From the NCBI GenBank assembly GCA_003245715.1, contig QKCJ01000049.1, positions 1-64,000 of the forward strand: a stretch of DNA of 64,000 nt, in the 5' to 3' direction. The notes beneath the pieces are model-generated. The model was not told the DNA's origin. It saw nothing but the letters and a program-made list of their open reading frames with translations, and did no database searches. Positions 8,111 through 17,331 of the stretch are shown here, in pieces (the stretch's first letter is position 1; each line of letters starts with the position of its first letter). The position numbers and the translations under genes were made by a program. Source of the DNA: a bacterium. GTDB taxonomy: Bacteria > Planctomycetota > SZUA-567.

Positions 8111-9925
8111 TTATTTGAAATCTTCCGAGAAGTTCCATTTGTTGGTTTTGGCTGCGGCATCGTTTGCGGTTGTTCTGGCTTTACCTTCTGCTGCCGGGTC
8201 TTCTGTCGGCACGGCTTTACTGGTATTGACGCTGGGCGCAGTTGAACTTGCTGCTGTATTTTTGCGCATTGCGGCAGGCAGAACAGAGCTGCCTCCATCC
8301 TGAGGCGGAACATCGCCACGGTATGTTGGATATGTGCTTGGTGTTGCATTAGTGGTTATTGTATTGTTTGTCCTGGTGGTGGTTGCCGGACGGGAGTAAC
8401 CTGATGAATTCGGGCTTACCTTGGCAATTGCACCAGGCAGGAAACTTGCGCCGCTGTCACCAAGGGGTGTGCTTGAGTGTGGGCGGCTTGTTCTTACTGG
8501 TGGTATTACCGGTTTTGGGGCGGTTTTGACTTCTGCATTATTTGGTGTTACATTGGGAACCTCAGGAAGATTTGCGGTTGTATTTGTCTCGACTTCAATA
8601 ACTTCCTCAGGCTGTTTTGCTGCTGGCTGAGTGGTTGCCGCGGTTGCTTTAGGCATGGCGCCAGCTGCCGGTGTTACAGAAGCGGCTAAAGTGGCGGGCG
8701 GGGTAGCCTTTCTTGGTGCTGAAGGAAGTTCAGGTTCAAGCTCGCGCTGAACAACCGGCGGGGTTGCAGGCTTAACTGTGGCAAAAGATTCCCCGGATAC
8801 CGGTGCGTCAGGTGCGTTTACAGTACCTGGTACAGGGACGTTTGTTGTCTCGACATACTCGGGGCTGTTAGGCTGGACGACAAAGGTAGGCTCTTTCTTT
8901 TTGCTGATAAATGGCAGATTGAATTTTCCAAAGGCATTTTCCTTTGGCGGGATACGCACATCACCGACAACGCGGCGGGCTTTCTGGGCGTATGAGGTAT
9001 TGGGCAGACGGATAATGAGCTGCTCAAGAGAGAATTTGTAGGCTGTCATGCTTTCTCTTGTTCCGCGGCTTTTGTAGAACTGCGCTGCGTCCCAGAGTTT
9101 CTTGGCCTGGGTTTCTTCAAGCTGCTTGATATCGTCCTTGTAATCTGTAACCGGGGCAAAGTCTCCCTGACCTCCTTCAGAGCCACTGTCTTTGGCTATC
9201 GCGTCGGCCTGACGGATGGTTGACTTGACGTCGCCGACACTTGCCTTGCCCTGCATTACTTCAAGGGTCTTTTTCAGGATTCGCGCCTTGGCAACAAGCT
9301 CGGAACTCATTGAAAACTCGGTAATAACCCGGTCAGCATAGACAACGCCCATCTTTGGCTCGGACAGATCCTTGTAGCAGTAACCAACCGCCAGAGTCGC
9401 CGCGCCAGCGTAGGGGCCTACCGGGTCGTTATCAATGACAGACTTGAAGATTTCAACAGCGGTGGTAAGGCCGACGGCTTTGGGTTCGGCGTCATCAAGC
9501 AGGTTCTTGCGTGCCCCCTGCTGGAACTTCCGGCCGATGAGAAATTCGATTTTAATCAGGTCGCTCTTCTTGGCTGAGAGGGGGTAGCTCTTGATAACCT
9601 GCTCCAGCGCCTTGTATGAATCGTAATAGTTCTCCATCAGAAAGAGACAGTTGGCAAGGCGCTGCAGGCCGATACCGGCCTCTTCACTTGCGGGGTATTC
9701 TTTCAGCAGGAGGAAGTACTGTTTGGAGGCGTTCATATAGCGGCCGTCCTTCTCAAGCTTGTAGGCATATTTGAGCTGCTCTCCCGGAGTTGGCTGAACT
9801 TTACCAAGGCCGATAGTCCAGCCTTTGTCGCGACTCCACTCCCAGTCGGCATTCGCCGCAAGAAGTGCCTGCGGACTGCCCAGGCAGATTAATAGTAATA
9901 ACGTAAGTGCAAATAGCTTTTTCAT
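8111..9925 (-). CDS. Exported TPR protein with a proline/alanine-rich C-terminal tail
   Basis: 604 aa. A clear signal peptide (KK, a leucine-rich core, ALLA at about 20-23) is followed by TPR-like helical repeats to about residue 320. These include the YAYKLEKDGRYMNASKQYF and LMENYYDSYKALEQV pairs, resembling BamD/YbgF-type envelope scaffolds. From about residue 350 the protein becomes low-complexity Pro/Ala/Thr/Ser/Asn. There is no lipobox, so it is probably periplasmic and free or loosely bound. It starts 2 bp after the preceding TPR gene ends and is the last gene of a recO-TPR-TPR operon. The function is unknown; an envelope scaffold or BamD-like role is an inference from the repeats. Confidence 0.75.
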   Translation of the reverse strand: MKKLFALTLLLLICLGSPQALLAANADWEWSRDKGWTIGLGKVQPTPGEQLKYAYKLEKDGRYMNASKQYFLLLKEYPASEEAGIGLQRLANCLFLMENYYDSYKALEQVIKSYPLSAKKSDLIKIEFLIGRKFQQGARKNLLDDAEPKAVGLTTAVEIFKSVIDNDPVGPYAGAATLAVGYCYKDLSEPKMGVVYADRVITEFSMSSELVAKARILKKTLEVMQGKASVGDVKSTIRQADAIAKDSGSEGGQGDFAPVTDYKDDIKQLEETQAKKLWDAAQFYKSRGTRESMTAYKFSLEQLIIRLPNTSYAQKARRVVGDVRIPPKENAFGKFNLPFISKKKEPTFVVQPNSPEYVETTNVPVPGTVNAPDAPVSGESFATVKPATPPVVQRELEPELPSAPRKATPPATLAASVTPAAGAMPKATAATTQPAAKQPEEVIEVETNTTANLPEVPNVTPNNAEVKTAPKPVIPPVRTSRPHSSTPLGDSGASFLPGAIAKVSPNSSGYSRPATTTRTNNTITTNATPSTYPTYRGDVPPQDGGSSVLPAAMRKNTAASSTAPSVNTSKAVPTEDPAAEGKARTTANDAAAKTNKWNFSEDFK

Positions 9926-9927
9926 TT

Positions 9928-10995
9928 TCAGCGGCCTCCGTTTTTGCCGTAATATTTTGTGAAAAGTTCTTCTGCTTCTTTACCTGCTTTTGTCTGCGGG
10001 TAGAGTTTGATGATATCTGAAAGAATAAATCTGGCCGCGACTTCAGACTTTTTGCCGCCGCGCTTTAGATAATATTTGGCTTCCTTGAGTTTGGTCTCGG
10101 CGACATTTTCCTGGACTGCCGTCTTGGCCTTGCCGATTTTTTCTTTGAAAGCCTCGTTAGTGTCTGGCATGGTCTCTGCCTGTCTGAGGATATTGACTGC
10201 ATCGTCAAGGGTCTTGCCGCGCAGACCTCCCTCGTTTTTTGATTTTAACGCTTTAAGCTCGACCAGTTCCGGTCCGGCCTCAAGTGCTTCCTTGGAGCCG
10301 GGATAAGAGTTAAGAAGCGTATAATATGCTTTCTCCGCTTCATCATACTCGCCGGATTTCAGAAGACAGCGCCCCTTGCTGCGCAGCGCTTCACGGGCAA
10401 AACCGCTCTTGGGGTCATTGTAATTAACGGCCTGATAAACCAGTGCCGCCGCCTGATAGCCGCTTAATTCTTTTTCACCATCTTCAGCACTTCCCTTTAC
10501 CGGATTATTGCCAAGCTGCTCAAGTAATCCGCCGAGAATCATCTCCATGCGTGAGCGGAGATTAGTCTGGGTGCTGTCAAACTCCTGCGGGAAACTGCTT
10601 TCAATAGCCTTGAAGGAGCGCCAGTAATTACCGAGCCTGTACTCGCAGCGCCCCAGTCCAAGATAAGCCTCTTCCTTTGCCCTGTTTGTAGCGCCGTTGT
10701 GCAGCGCCATGCGGTAGATCGCCATTGCGTCCCTGACCGCTTCCGGGCCGTTCAGTTCCAGTTTCTTTGCACTGATATAATAATATTCACTGGCTGGCTG
10801 CGTGACCTTGCGCTCGGAAACAGCCGCTGGTTTTGGGGCCGGTGCTGCTTCGACGGGCGCAGTTTTTGAAATATTAGCTGCCTCAGGTTCTGCCGCAATC
10901 AGAGGTATAAATGCAGATACCGCGCACGTCCCGAGGAGGGCTGTGGCCGTTAGAAAATTATTTCTGTTAAAAATGTACCCCCGTTCTGGTGTCAT
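9928..10995 (-). CDS. Membrane-anchored or exported TPR protein
   Basis: 355 aa. The N-terminal hydrophobic segment (about 14-35) could be a signal peptide or an anchor, and an Ala/Pro-rich linker follows (about 36-60). TPR-like repeats run from about 75 to the end; examples are LGLGRCEYRLGNYWRSFKAI and KSGEYDEAEKAYYTLLNSYP. The architecture matches the larger TPR protein 2 bp downstream, so the two may be paralogues or partners. It lies 8 bp after recO, which suggests one transcript. No catalytic motif was recognised and the specific role is unknown. Confidence 0.7.
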   Translation of the reverse strand: MTPERGYIFNRNNFLTATALLGTCAVSAFIPLIAAEPEAANISKTAPVEAAPAPKPAAVSERKVTQPASEYYYISAKKLELNGPEAVRDAMAIYRMALHNGATNRAKEEAYLGLGRCEYRLGNYWRSFKAIESSFPQEFDSTQTNLRSRMEMILGGLLEQLGNNPVKGSAEDGEKELSGYQAAALVYQAVNYNDPKSGFAREALRSKGRCLLKSGEYDEAEKAYYTLLNSYPGSKEALEAGPELVELKALKSKNEGGLRGKTLDDAVNILRQAETMPDTNEAFKEKIGKAKTAVQENVAETKLKEAKYYLKRGGKKSEVAARFILSDIIKLYPQTKAGKEAEELFTKYYGKNGGR

Positions 10996-11003
10996 CTCAT
11001 CCC

Positions 11004-11771
11004 TTATGTTCTGCTGCCCCTTACCGGCAGATTCAGCTCAAAAAAAACATTAAAACTCCGCACCGGTTTCTCAATCATATGCCGGCAGTAACCCGCAAGC
11101 GCGGCTAATATGTTAATACCGTTGTCGCCGCAACCGGCAAGTGAAATCCGCGCCGCGCTGTCGGTTGCACAATGGCGCAGAATGCTCAACTCCCCGGCAG
11201 TCAGCTCAATTCCTTCATCTGAGCAGTTACGGCAGATTATCCCGCCATGGTTTCCCGAGAGGGCAGGGTGTCTGGGAGCTTTTTCTCCACACCCCATGCA
11301 CTTCTCAAGCCCGGGCATAAAACCATAATCCGCCAGTATCGCCAAGATCACTTTCATCAGGTCCGGATTTATCCCGGTTCCGTTTTTCAGCGCCTGATCG
11401 AAATCCGCCAGAGCATTAGCCGCCGCGAAGTATGATTTCTCATGCGGATCACGCACCATATTGCCGCTGCAGAGAAGATCAGCAATAATCCCTGCCGCTG
11501 CAAAAGCTCTCGGTGAACGGCGGATATTCTCATGCTCGCTTATCAGTGACGCTTCAACGCCAAGATCAAGCCCGGCACGCTGGCGGTGGAAAATAACCAC
11601 TTCCTCGCGCGTAAAAAGGTCAAAATGCCCCTTCATCGGGCTGCTTTTTCGCCGCGCACCCTTGGCAAGAGCCTCAACCCGGCCAAAATCACGGGTGAAC
11701 ATCGTCACCAATAAACTGCTCTCGCTGAACCGGCGATGCTTCAAAATTATCGCTTCATTACTCTGGTACAT
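11004..11771 (-). CDS. recO: DNA repair protein RecO
   Basis: RecO works with RecR (and RecF) to load RecA on SSB-coated single-stranded DNA. 255 aa, normal length. The N-terminal OB-fold opens with AIILKHRRFSESSLLVTMFT and GRVEALAKGARR. A zinc site of the CxxC...CxxC type is formed by CMGCG and CRNCS. The helical C-terminal half is conserved only in pattern. It heads a minus-strand operon with two TPR genes, an unusual neighbourhood for a repair gene. Confidence 0.9.
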   Translation of the reverse strand: MYQSNEAIILKHRRFSESSLLVTMFTRDFGRVEALAKGARRKSSPMKGHFDLFTREEVVIFHRQRAGLDLGVEASLISEHENIRRSPRAFAAAGIIADLLCSGNMVRDPHEKSYFAAANALADFDQALKNGTGINPDLMKVILAILADYGFMPGLEKCMGCGEKAPRHPALSGNHGGIICRNCSDEGIELTAGELSILRHCATDSAARISLAGCGDNGINILAALAGYCRHMIEKPVRSFNVFFELNLPVRGSRT

Positions 11772-12051
11772 TCATAAGTCCGCTTAAATAAACAGGTTAA
11801 AATAATCCACGCCTGTTCGGCTAACCCCGGACAGTAGCGATAATTACAGAAAACCCCAGCCTAAATCATGTTACTAATAACTTTCTGTCAATTATACACT
11901 ATCAATACCTTCAACTTCAATCGGAATATTTCAGAAAAAACTTTACTGAAATTGCGGAAAAAGTTGATTATTTTGATCGGTTTGGCGCAAATTTATATTC
12001 TTTGCCAGATTTTGCGGCGATTCAGCTGATATTTGTCGGTTTTGCATAAAT
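11772..12051. other. Intergenic region upstream of recO
   Basis: AT-rich and non-coding. On the minus strand a TTGACA lies at 11886-11891 but lacks a good -10. An inverted repeat ATTTCAG/CTGAAAT (11928-11934 and 11946-11952, 11-bp spacer) could form a small hairpin or operator. Nothing else is recognisable. Confidence 0.4.
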
Positions 12052-12081
12052 AAAAAAAGCCGGAAGTGTTTTTCCGGCTTT
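12052..12081 (-). terminator. Terminator of the gld-like ABC operon
   Basis: AAAGCCGGAA (12056-12065) pairs perfectly with TTCCGGCTTT (12072-12081). The A-run at 12052-12058 is the T-run of the minus-strand transcript, just past the end of the DUF4340 gene. Confidence 0.9.
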
Positions 12082-12115
12082 GAGGTTTGGCTGTTTTGTC
12101 TAGAGCGTTTAAAAT

Positions 12116-13228
12116 TTATTTTGCGGCCTCAGGTTTTGGGGTATCCGGGGTTGTTGCGGCTGTTTTTTCCTCTTTCTTCTCTGGTTTTGGTTTATCTTTG
12201 AGAAGATCATTGAGGGATACGTCGAGCTTTTTGAAATCGTACTCTGAGATTTTGAAGAACCAGCCTTTATGGCGGTTGTTGAAGTTCTTGGCTTTGGTTA
12301 TCGCCTGCAGGACTGCGTCTTTTGCGGCCAGCTCCTTCTGGTCAGAGTCCTGCCGGATCTGCATGCTCTTTTTGACCATCTCCTGCGGGGGTTGGGTTGC
12401 GCTGGCTGAAATCAGGTGTTCAGAATTAACGGTGTCAAATTGCAGAATATATTTCATTCCTGATTTCATGGTTATGGTAATATTTCCATTTAAACTGACC
12501 GCGCCAACTGAATCAGATTTTTTAACATCATCAAAGTTAATGCGGGTTACCGCTGCCTTGAGTGACCAGACCTTGGACGAGTCCTCATCCTTGCCCTCGG
12601 GAATATTCTGCAGTTTGAGTGCGTTGTCGACATTCTTGAAAGAGATCTCGTCGTCTTTGCGTTTTATAACAACGGTTTCCACCTCTTCCGGGTTGAGCGC
12701 GAGCAGTGACTGGTTGATATAGTCCATTGGTTTGGCGCTGAACTCAAACGGCCTCTGGCTGATGTAGACCTTCTTGCCGAGGCTGACAAAGCTGCCGTTA
12801 GCGGCCATGCTGCCGACCTGCAGCTTGACCAGTGACTTGCCTTTGTCGTTAAAGAGTTCGACCGTTGCCGGTTTGTCAAGGCCGAAGTCTGCAGCATTTT
12901 TCCCGGTCAGTTCCTTTGAGGCTACTGATTCAAGGCGGGTGTCGAACATGCTGACCAGTATCCGGTTGATGTCGTCAATGTCTGCAGGAAAGTCCTGTTT
13001 CTGTTCAACCTTAAAGGCGTCACCTTTGCGCAGGATTGTCGCCGTTTCATCGCCGTTTTTAAGTACAAGCTTATCGATTGCCGAAGGCTCGATTCCCTGC
13101 ACCAGAATTGTGCCTTTGGTGAAATCGGAGTTACGGGTTTCTGGTTTGAAGTATACCACAACCGCCAGCGCCACCATTATCAGCGCGGCAATGAATAATT
13201 TTATCAGTGATTTGTTTGTCAGTTTCAT
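12116..13228 (-). CDS. DUF4340 domain protein of the gld-like ABC operon
   Basis: 370 aa. One membrane anchor at about residues 9-27, then a mostly beta-rich extracytoplasmic region with the DUF4340 pattern: repeated units such as AADFGLDKPATVELF and VETVVIKRKDDEISF. A Lys/Glu/Pro-rich tail closes the protein. In many PVC bacteria this family follows the gldA/gldF/gldG genes, as here (54 bp after gldG), so it is probably a subunit or partner of that exporter. The start at 13228 has AAGGAAG at the right distance; an upstream in-frame codon at 13252 does not. The molecular function is unknown. Confidence 0.8.
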   Translation of the reverse strand: MKLTNKSLIKLFIAALIMVALAVVVYFKPETRNSDFTKGTILVQGIEPSAIDKLVLKNGDETATILRKGDAFKVEQKQDFPADIDDINRILVSMFDTRLESVASKELTGKNAADFGLDKPATVELFNDKGKSLVKLQVGSMAANGSFVSLGKKVYISQRPFEFSAKPMDYINQSLLALNPEEVETVVIKRKDDEISFKNVDNALKLQNIPEGKDEDSSKVWSLKAAVTRINFDDVKKSDSVGAVSLNGNITITMKSGMKYILQFDTVNSEHLISASATQPPQEMVKKSMQIRQDSDQKELAAKDAVLQAITKAKNFNNRHKGWFFKISEYDFKKLDVSLNDLLKDKPKPEKKEEKTAATTPDTPKPEAAK

Positions 13229-13282
13229 TGTGCTTCCTTGTTGATATTCCAATAAAAGAAATAAACAGTTTTCCGGCCATAT

Positions 13283-15229
13283 CTACGCTTTATGCGAGCG
13301 GCGGCGCAGCCAGACGATAACACCGATAATCAGTACCAGCAGCGGCGCAGCGATGAGGTTGCTGGTTTCAAGCTTTGACTGCAGGGCGCGAACCTTGTCA
13401 CGCTTTTTCTGCTGCAGTTCGCGCAACTGACGGTTGGCGCGCAGAATTTCCGCTTCAATCTCGCGGCGTTTGGCGATAATGTCTTTCTTGACGATCTCCT
13501 GATTGCCGTCTTTACGGCTACCGACAAGTTCGCGCAACTGGTTCTGGAAGTCCTGAATCTTTTTATTGATCTCATCAACCTTGCCTGCGGTTTCTTCCTC
13601 AGACTTCTTCTCGATATCGTCGACGATCTTGAACGGGCGCAGATACTCGCCACGTGTACGGATAGTCAGCAGGTCGCTCTCGCCGCCGAGATAATCAAGC
13701 GCGTTTAGAAGTAGTGAAGAATTATCACTGACCTTGCTCAGGCCAAACATGCCGTTATTCTGGAAAGCAAACTGGTCGGTAATCATATCAACATCAGAGA
13801 TGACAATAATCGCGTTCTCCTCTGCCGCTTCTTTTATTGCCTTTAGTTTTTTAGTCTCAACAGGTGCTTTTTCTGCTTCAGGCTGCGGCGGCTGGTTTTT
13901 GTCTTTCTTGATTTCAATCTCAATACCGTCAGGGAAGTTTGAGCTGAATTTGCCCTGGACAAGAACGGCAAGATTTTTGACGCCGCTGTCTGCAGCCTTG
14001 AAGTTGCGAACCATCTCAAGCAGACTCGGCGGTTGCATCAGGCCGTAAGGACCAGGCGCCCAGAGATTGGCTTCCTTACTGGTAAAGACAAGAGGGGTCA
14101 CTTTAATATTGGCTGCCAGAGTATTTTTAATCTCACCCGCGAGAATAAAGCGCAGGTTGTGCAGTCCGGCAACGAGTGGCTGCTCCTGATTGATTGACTG
14201 GTTTGATAAAGTCATAAACGGCGCGAACGGTTCTGCCGGCTGGTTTGGACGAATCGGCAGCCGTGCGGCATTTTCCGGGTCTGCGACAGTGTTTTTCGTA
14301 TCAGTCTTCACACCCCATTTTTCAAGAAGGGCATTAATTTCACTGGCCTGCGCTCCTTCCTGCGGACGCTGCATGGGGTTAGCTTTAGGCTGGTCGATTA
14401 CACAGAAAGGGTCGGTAAAGACGATAAGCTTGCCGCCACCGATAACATACTGGTCGATAGCAAATAGCTGTTCCTTGCTGAAATCTTTGGGGTGTATGAC
14501 CAGCAGATAATCAGGGGTGTTAATCAGAAGCCCTTCATGGATTTTCGCTTCCTGAACGTCATAAGTTTCGCGCAGCTCGCTGATGACTGCCCACGGTTGG
14601 TTGATCTTCTTGCCCTGTTGCTGCATCATCATCATCATGTACGGCGGGAGGTTGTCACCGGTAACGGGAAGCGAACTCATGACCTGCACGGTAAGTTTTT
14701 TGCGCTGTGAAAGATCGCTGACAAGTTTTGATACGTCATACTCGACAAGCACCTGCCGCTGCGGCTCAAAGAAGGGGATGGCTGCGCTCTTGCCGAGGTC
14801 AGTGATCGCGCAGAGACCGAAGATGAAAGAATCCTGATTAAGGTCAAAGCGCTTGAGGCCGTAATTAATGGCCTCCTCTTCCTCGATACTGTAGGTTTTG
14901 GGGTCGATCACTTCAAGCCTGATCTTGCCGTTTGAACGGCGGGCGTATTCCTCAAGCAGATCACGTACATAGAGAAAATAATTATTCCAGAAGCGGATGC
15001 CTTCCGGGCCTTCAAGGGCGGACTGGCGTGAGTAGTAGAGCTTGAGTGTCAGTGGCTGGTTGAGTTTCTTGATGATATTTTCCGTGCCGCCGGAGAGTGA
15101 GTAGAGGTTGTCTTCAGTGAGGTCGGCTATGCGGGTGCGGCCAAGGAGCTTGTCTGAAACAAGCGCGGCGCTGCCGGCGATAACCATAACCAGAATGACG
15201 GCAATAACTGTTCTTATTGTTGCATTCAT
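13283..15229 (-). CDS. GldG-like ABC transporter auxiliary protein
   Basis: 648 aa. An N-terminal membrane span (about 6-28) leads into a long extracytoplasmic region of the ABC-transporter auxiliary type (PF09822-like, found in GldG and IFT52-like proteins), including LTLKLYYSRQ and GGKLIVFTDPF. A coiled coil covers about 545-615 and a C-terminal span about 622-641. The gene sits between the ABC-2 permease gene and the DUF4340 gene. In Bacteroidota GldG acts with GldA and GldF in gliding motility. Elsewhere, including non-gliding PVC bacteria, the complex is widespread but its substrate is unknown, so the name should not be read as proof of gliding. Confidence 0.85.
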   Translation of the reverse strand: MNATIRTVIAVILVMVIAGSAALVSDKLLGRTRIADLTEDNLYSLSGGTENIIKKLNQPLTLKLYYSRQSALEGPEGIRFWNNYFLYVRDLLEEYARRSNGKIRLEVIDPKTYSIEEEEAINYGLKRFDLNQDSFIFGLCAITDLGKSAAIPFFEPQRQVLVEYDVSKLVSDLSQRKKLTVQVMSSLPVTGDNLPPYMMMMMQQQGKKINQPWAVISELRETYDVQEAKIHEGLLINTPDYLLVIHPKDFSKEQLFAIDQYVIGGGKLIVFTDPFCVIDQPKANPMQRPQEGAQASEINALLEKWGVKTDTKNTVADPENAARLPIRPNQPAEPFAPFMTLSNQSINQEQPLVAGLHNLRFILAGEIKNTLAANIKVTPLVFTSKEANLWAPGPYGLMQPPSLLEMVRNFKAADSGVKNLAVLVQGKFSSNFPDGIEIEIKKDKNQPPQPEAEKAPVETKKLKAIKEAAEENAIIVISDVDMITDQFAFQNNGMFGLSKVSDNSSLLLNALDYLGGESDLLTIRTRGEYLRPFKIVDDIEKKSEEETAGKVDEINKKIQDFQNQLRELVGSRKDGNQEIVKKDIIAKRREIEAEILRANRQLRELQQKKRDKVRALQSKLETSNLIAAPLLVLIIGVIVWLRRRSHKA

Positions 15230-15289
15230 TTTATCGTTTACCTTTATATCCTGTTGTTTGTCTTATTAAAAATTCGCTGAGTTCGGGGC

Positions 15290-16015
15290 TTAACGGTGGT
15301 TCTCGATAACCAGGGTATTCGCCCATAAGCTGGCTGCGGTGACGATCATGAAGAATATAATGTCACGCAGCTCAAGCACTCCGCGCAGCAGTGACTCGAA
15401 ATGAAGCTGGAAGGAGAAATGCTCGAATACGTCCGCCGCACCACTGCCCAGAGCTGATGAGAGCCATTTCAGCGCTGCCGGTGAGCCGGCATAATAAAAC
15501 GCCCCGCAGGCAACAATGCCAAGAATAAAGGCGATAACCTGATTGCGGGTTAGTGCCGAGAAGAAACTTCCAAGAGCGAGAAATGCTCCGGCGATAAGAA
15601 AGCTGCCAACATAGCCGCCGATAATCGGGCCGCTGTCAGGCGCGCCAAGATAGTAAACCGTAACGACAATCGGAAAGGTCAGAACCAGGGCGATAAACAT
15701 CACTCCAAGCGCGGCGAAGAATTTGCCGAGTACTGCCTGAGCCGTTGTTATCGGCAGGCTCAGAAGAAGTTCAATTGAATTGCTCTTCTTCTCTTCAGAC
15801 CATAAACGCATGGCAATCGCCGGAACGAGAAATAATAACAGTGTCGGCATCTGGAAAAAGAAGACGCTGAGGTTGGCCTGACGAATCTGAAAGAACCCGC
15901 CGCGGAAGGTCTGGAAGGTCGCAAGGCATAAAAAGATCACCAGAAATACGTACGCAAGCGGAGTCGAGAAATACCCCTTTAGCTCACGTTTGAAGATACT
16001 TGAAAATCCGTTCAT
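15290..16015 (-). CDS. ABC-2 type permease, GldF-like
   Basis: 241 aa with six predicted membrane segments and the ABC-2 permease pattern, including the cytoplasmic loop MRLWSEEKKSNSIELLLSLP after the second span. It is the membrane half of the ABC transporter whose ATPase is encoded 107 bp upstream. The ATG at 16015 is chosen because AGAGGG lies 8-9 bp upstream of it. Upstream in-frame codons (to 16087) give a hydrophobic extension without a ribosome site. The following gldG-like gene is 60 bp away. Confidence 0.88.
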   Translation of the reverse strand: MNGFSSIFKRELKGYFSTPLAYVFLVIFLCLATFQTFRGGFFQIRQANLSVFFFQMPTLLLFLVPAIAMRLWSEEKKSNSIELLLSLPITTAQAVLGKFFAALGVMFIALVLTFPIVVTVYYLGAPDSGPIIGGYVGSFLIAGAFLALGSFFSALTRNQVIAFILGIVACGAFYYAGSPAALKWLSSALGSGAADVFEHFSFQLHFESLLRGVLELRDIIFFMIVTAASLWANTLVIENHR

Positions 16016-16122
16016 AAGCATACCCTCTATATTAATAATCCAAGTAATAAATAAAAGCAAACGTCTGATTAGTGACGTTGATTGCACTCTGCCGGTGGCG
16101 GCAGATGAAAAAAGTTTTTCTG

Positions 16123-16854
16123 CTATGAAACAGCGGAGGCTGTTTCAGGTGTGGCGCTGGTCAGTTTGCGGAAGACCTCATCAAGCGTCGCGCCTTCCTT
16201 GTCCTTAAGCTCCTGCGGGGTTGAATCGGTCAGAACCTTGCCCTGGGCGATAATAACCACGCGGTTACAGATTGCTTCGACCTCTTCAAGTATGTGGGTT
16301 GATATAATGATACATTTTTCCTTGGCCAGACTCTTGATAAGCTCACGCACATCATGCTTCTGGTTGGGGTCAAGCCCGTCGGTAGGCTCGTCAAGCAGCA
16401 GCACCTGCGGGTCATGGATCAGCGCCTGCGCCAGGCCAACGCGGCGGCGGTAACCTTTTGAAAGCGTGCCGATAGTCTGGTTCATTACATTGCTAATCGA
16501 GCAACTCTTGCTTACTTTTTCAATCGCTTCTTTAGGATTAGAAACCTCGCGTGCGGCGGCGATGAATTTGAGAAATTCCCGGACAGTCATCTCCTCATAG
16601 GTCGGTGCGTTCTCAGCGAGATAGCCAATTGAAGACTTTACCTTGAGCGGTTCCTGTAAGATGTCATTACCGCAGATAGTCGCCGTTCCGCCGTCCGGTG
16701 GCAGAAAACAGCAGAGCATCTTCATCGTTGTTGACTTGCCCGCACCATTTGGGCCAAGAAATCCCAGAACATCCCCCTTGGCGGCAGAAAACTCAACCCC
16801 GTCCACTGCAGTAATATCCCCGAAAACTTTGCGTAACCCCTTAACTTCAATCAT
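16123..16854 (-). CDS. ABC transporter ATPase, GldA-like
   Basis: 243 aa. Walker A GPNGAGKST, Q-loop region GYLAENAPTYEEMTV, signature LSKGYRRRVGLAQAL, Walker B LLLDEPTDGLDP and switch His (STHILEEVE) are all present, so the ATPase should be active. The C-terminal extension (DKEGATLDEVFRKLT) is typical of ABC-2 exporter ATPases. First gene of the four-gene operon (ATPase, permease, GldG-like, DUF4340), behind a strong promoter. Confidence 0.92.
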   Translation of the reverse strand: MIEVKGLRKVFGDITAVDGVEFSAAKGDVLGFLGPNGAGKSTTMKMLCCFLPPDGGTATICGNDILQEPLKVKSSIGYLAENAPTYEEMTVREFLKFIAAAREVSNPKEAIEKVSKSCSISNVMNQTIGTLSKGYRRRVGLAQALIHDPQVLLLDEPTDGLDPNQKHDVRELIKSLAKEKCIIISTHILEEVEAICNRVVIIAQGKVLTDSTPQELKDKEGATLDEVFRKLTSATPETASAVS

Positions 16855-16925
16855 AGTTTTCTTTCCCTCTTCTGGTTATTAATGTAACATGAAAATAAAT
16901 AAAACCCCTTCGCACGCAACTATTG

Positions 16926-16953
16926 TTTATACCTCATCATTTTGCTATGTCAA
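16926..16953 (-). promoter_or_regulatory. Sigma-70 promoter of the gld-like operon
   Basis: On the minus strand: a perfect TTGACA (16948-16953), a 16-bp spacer, then TATAAA (16926-16931), giving a leader of about 65 nt before the ATPase start codon. Confidence 0.7.
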
Positions 16954-17331
16954 GATTGTATGTCTTTCCTTCGAAGATAGTTCAACTTTTAACGAAAAAA
17001 AATACGGTTTCGGTTGAATTGCCTTGAATAATCAACGCTCCCCGGAAATTATCACGCCCGCATTCCTGAGCTATCTCTCAGTTATTTATCGAGTTAGCCT
17101 AGTGTCCGCCTTTTATACGGAATTGATTGAAAGTTATAAAAGACATTTTTTGGGCAAAAAAAGTCTGAATGAAAGCAGAAAGAAAACGCAACTGAAAGGG
17201 TGAGGTAGGGAGAATTGCGCTCTACCTGTGTTGTGGTGTTTGGGTAAGAGTTAGCGGGGAGGTTTTAAAGACGAGAATAAGATTAAATTTTGTGATTTAA
17301 TTTTTGGTTTACAGGAGAATTGGAGAGAGTA
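16954..17331. other. Intergenic region upstream of the PA-repeat protein
   Basis: No reading frame or RNA is recognised. Near its right end, ATTAAAT (17282-17288) and ATTTAAT (17295-17301) form a 7-bp inverted repeat with a 6-nt loop just upstream of the ribosome site, which could influence translation. I did not find a convincing plus-strand promoter. Confidence 0.4.

Noticed and set aside
13283..16854. Reading the gld-like operon as evidence for gliding motility
   Set aside because: The family is widespread in non-gliders. No gldK-N, sprA or other gliding-specific genes are in the window.
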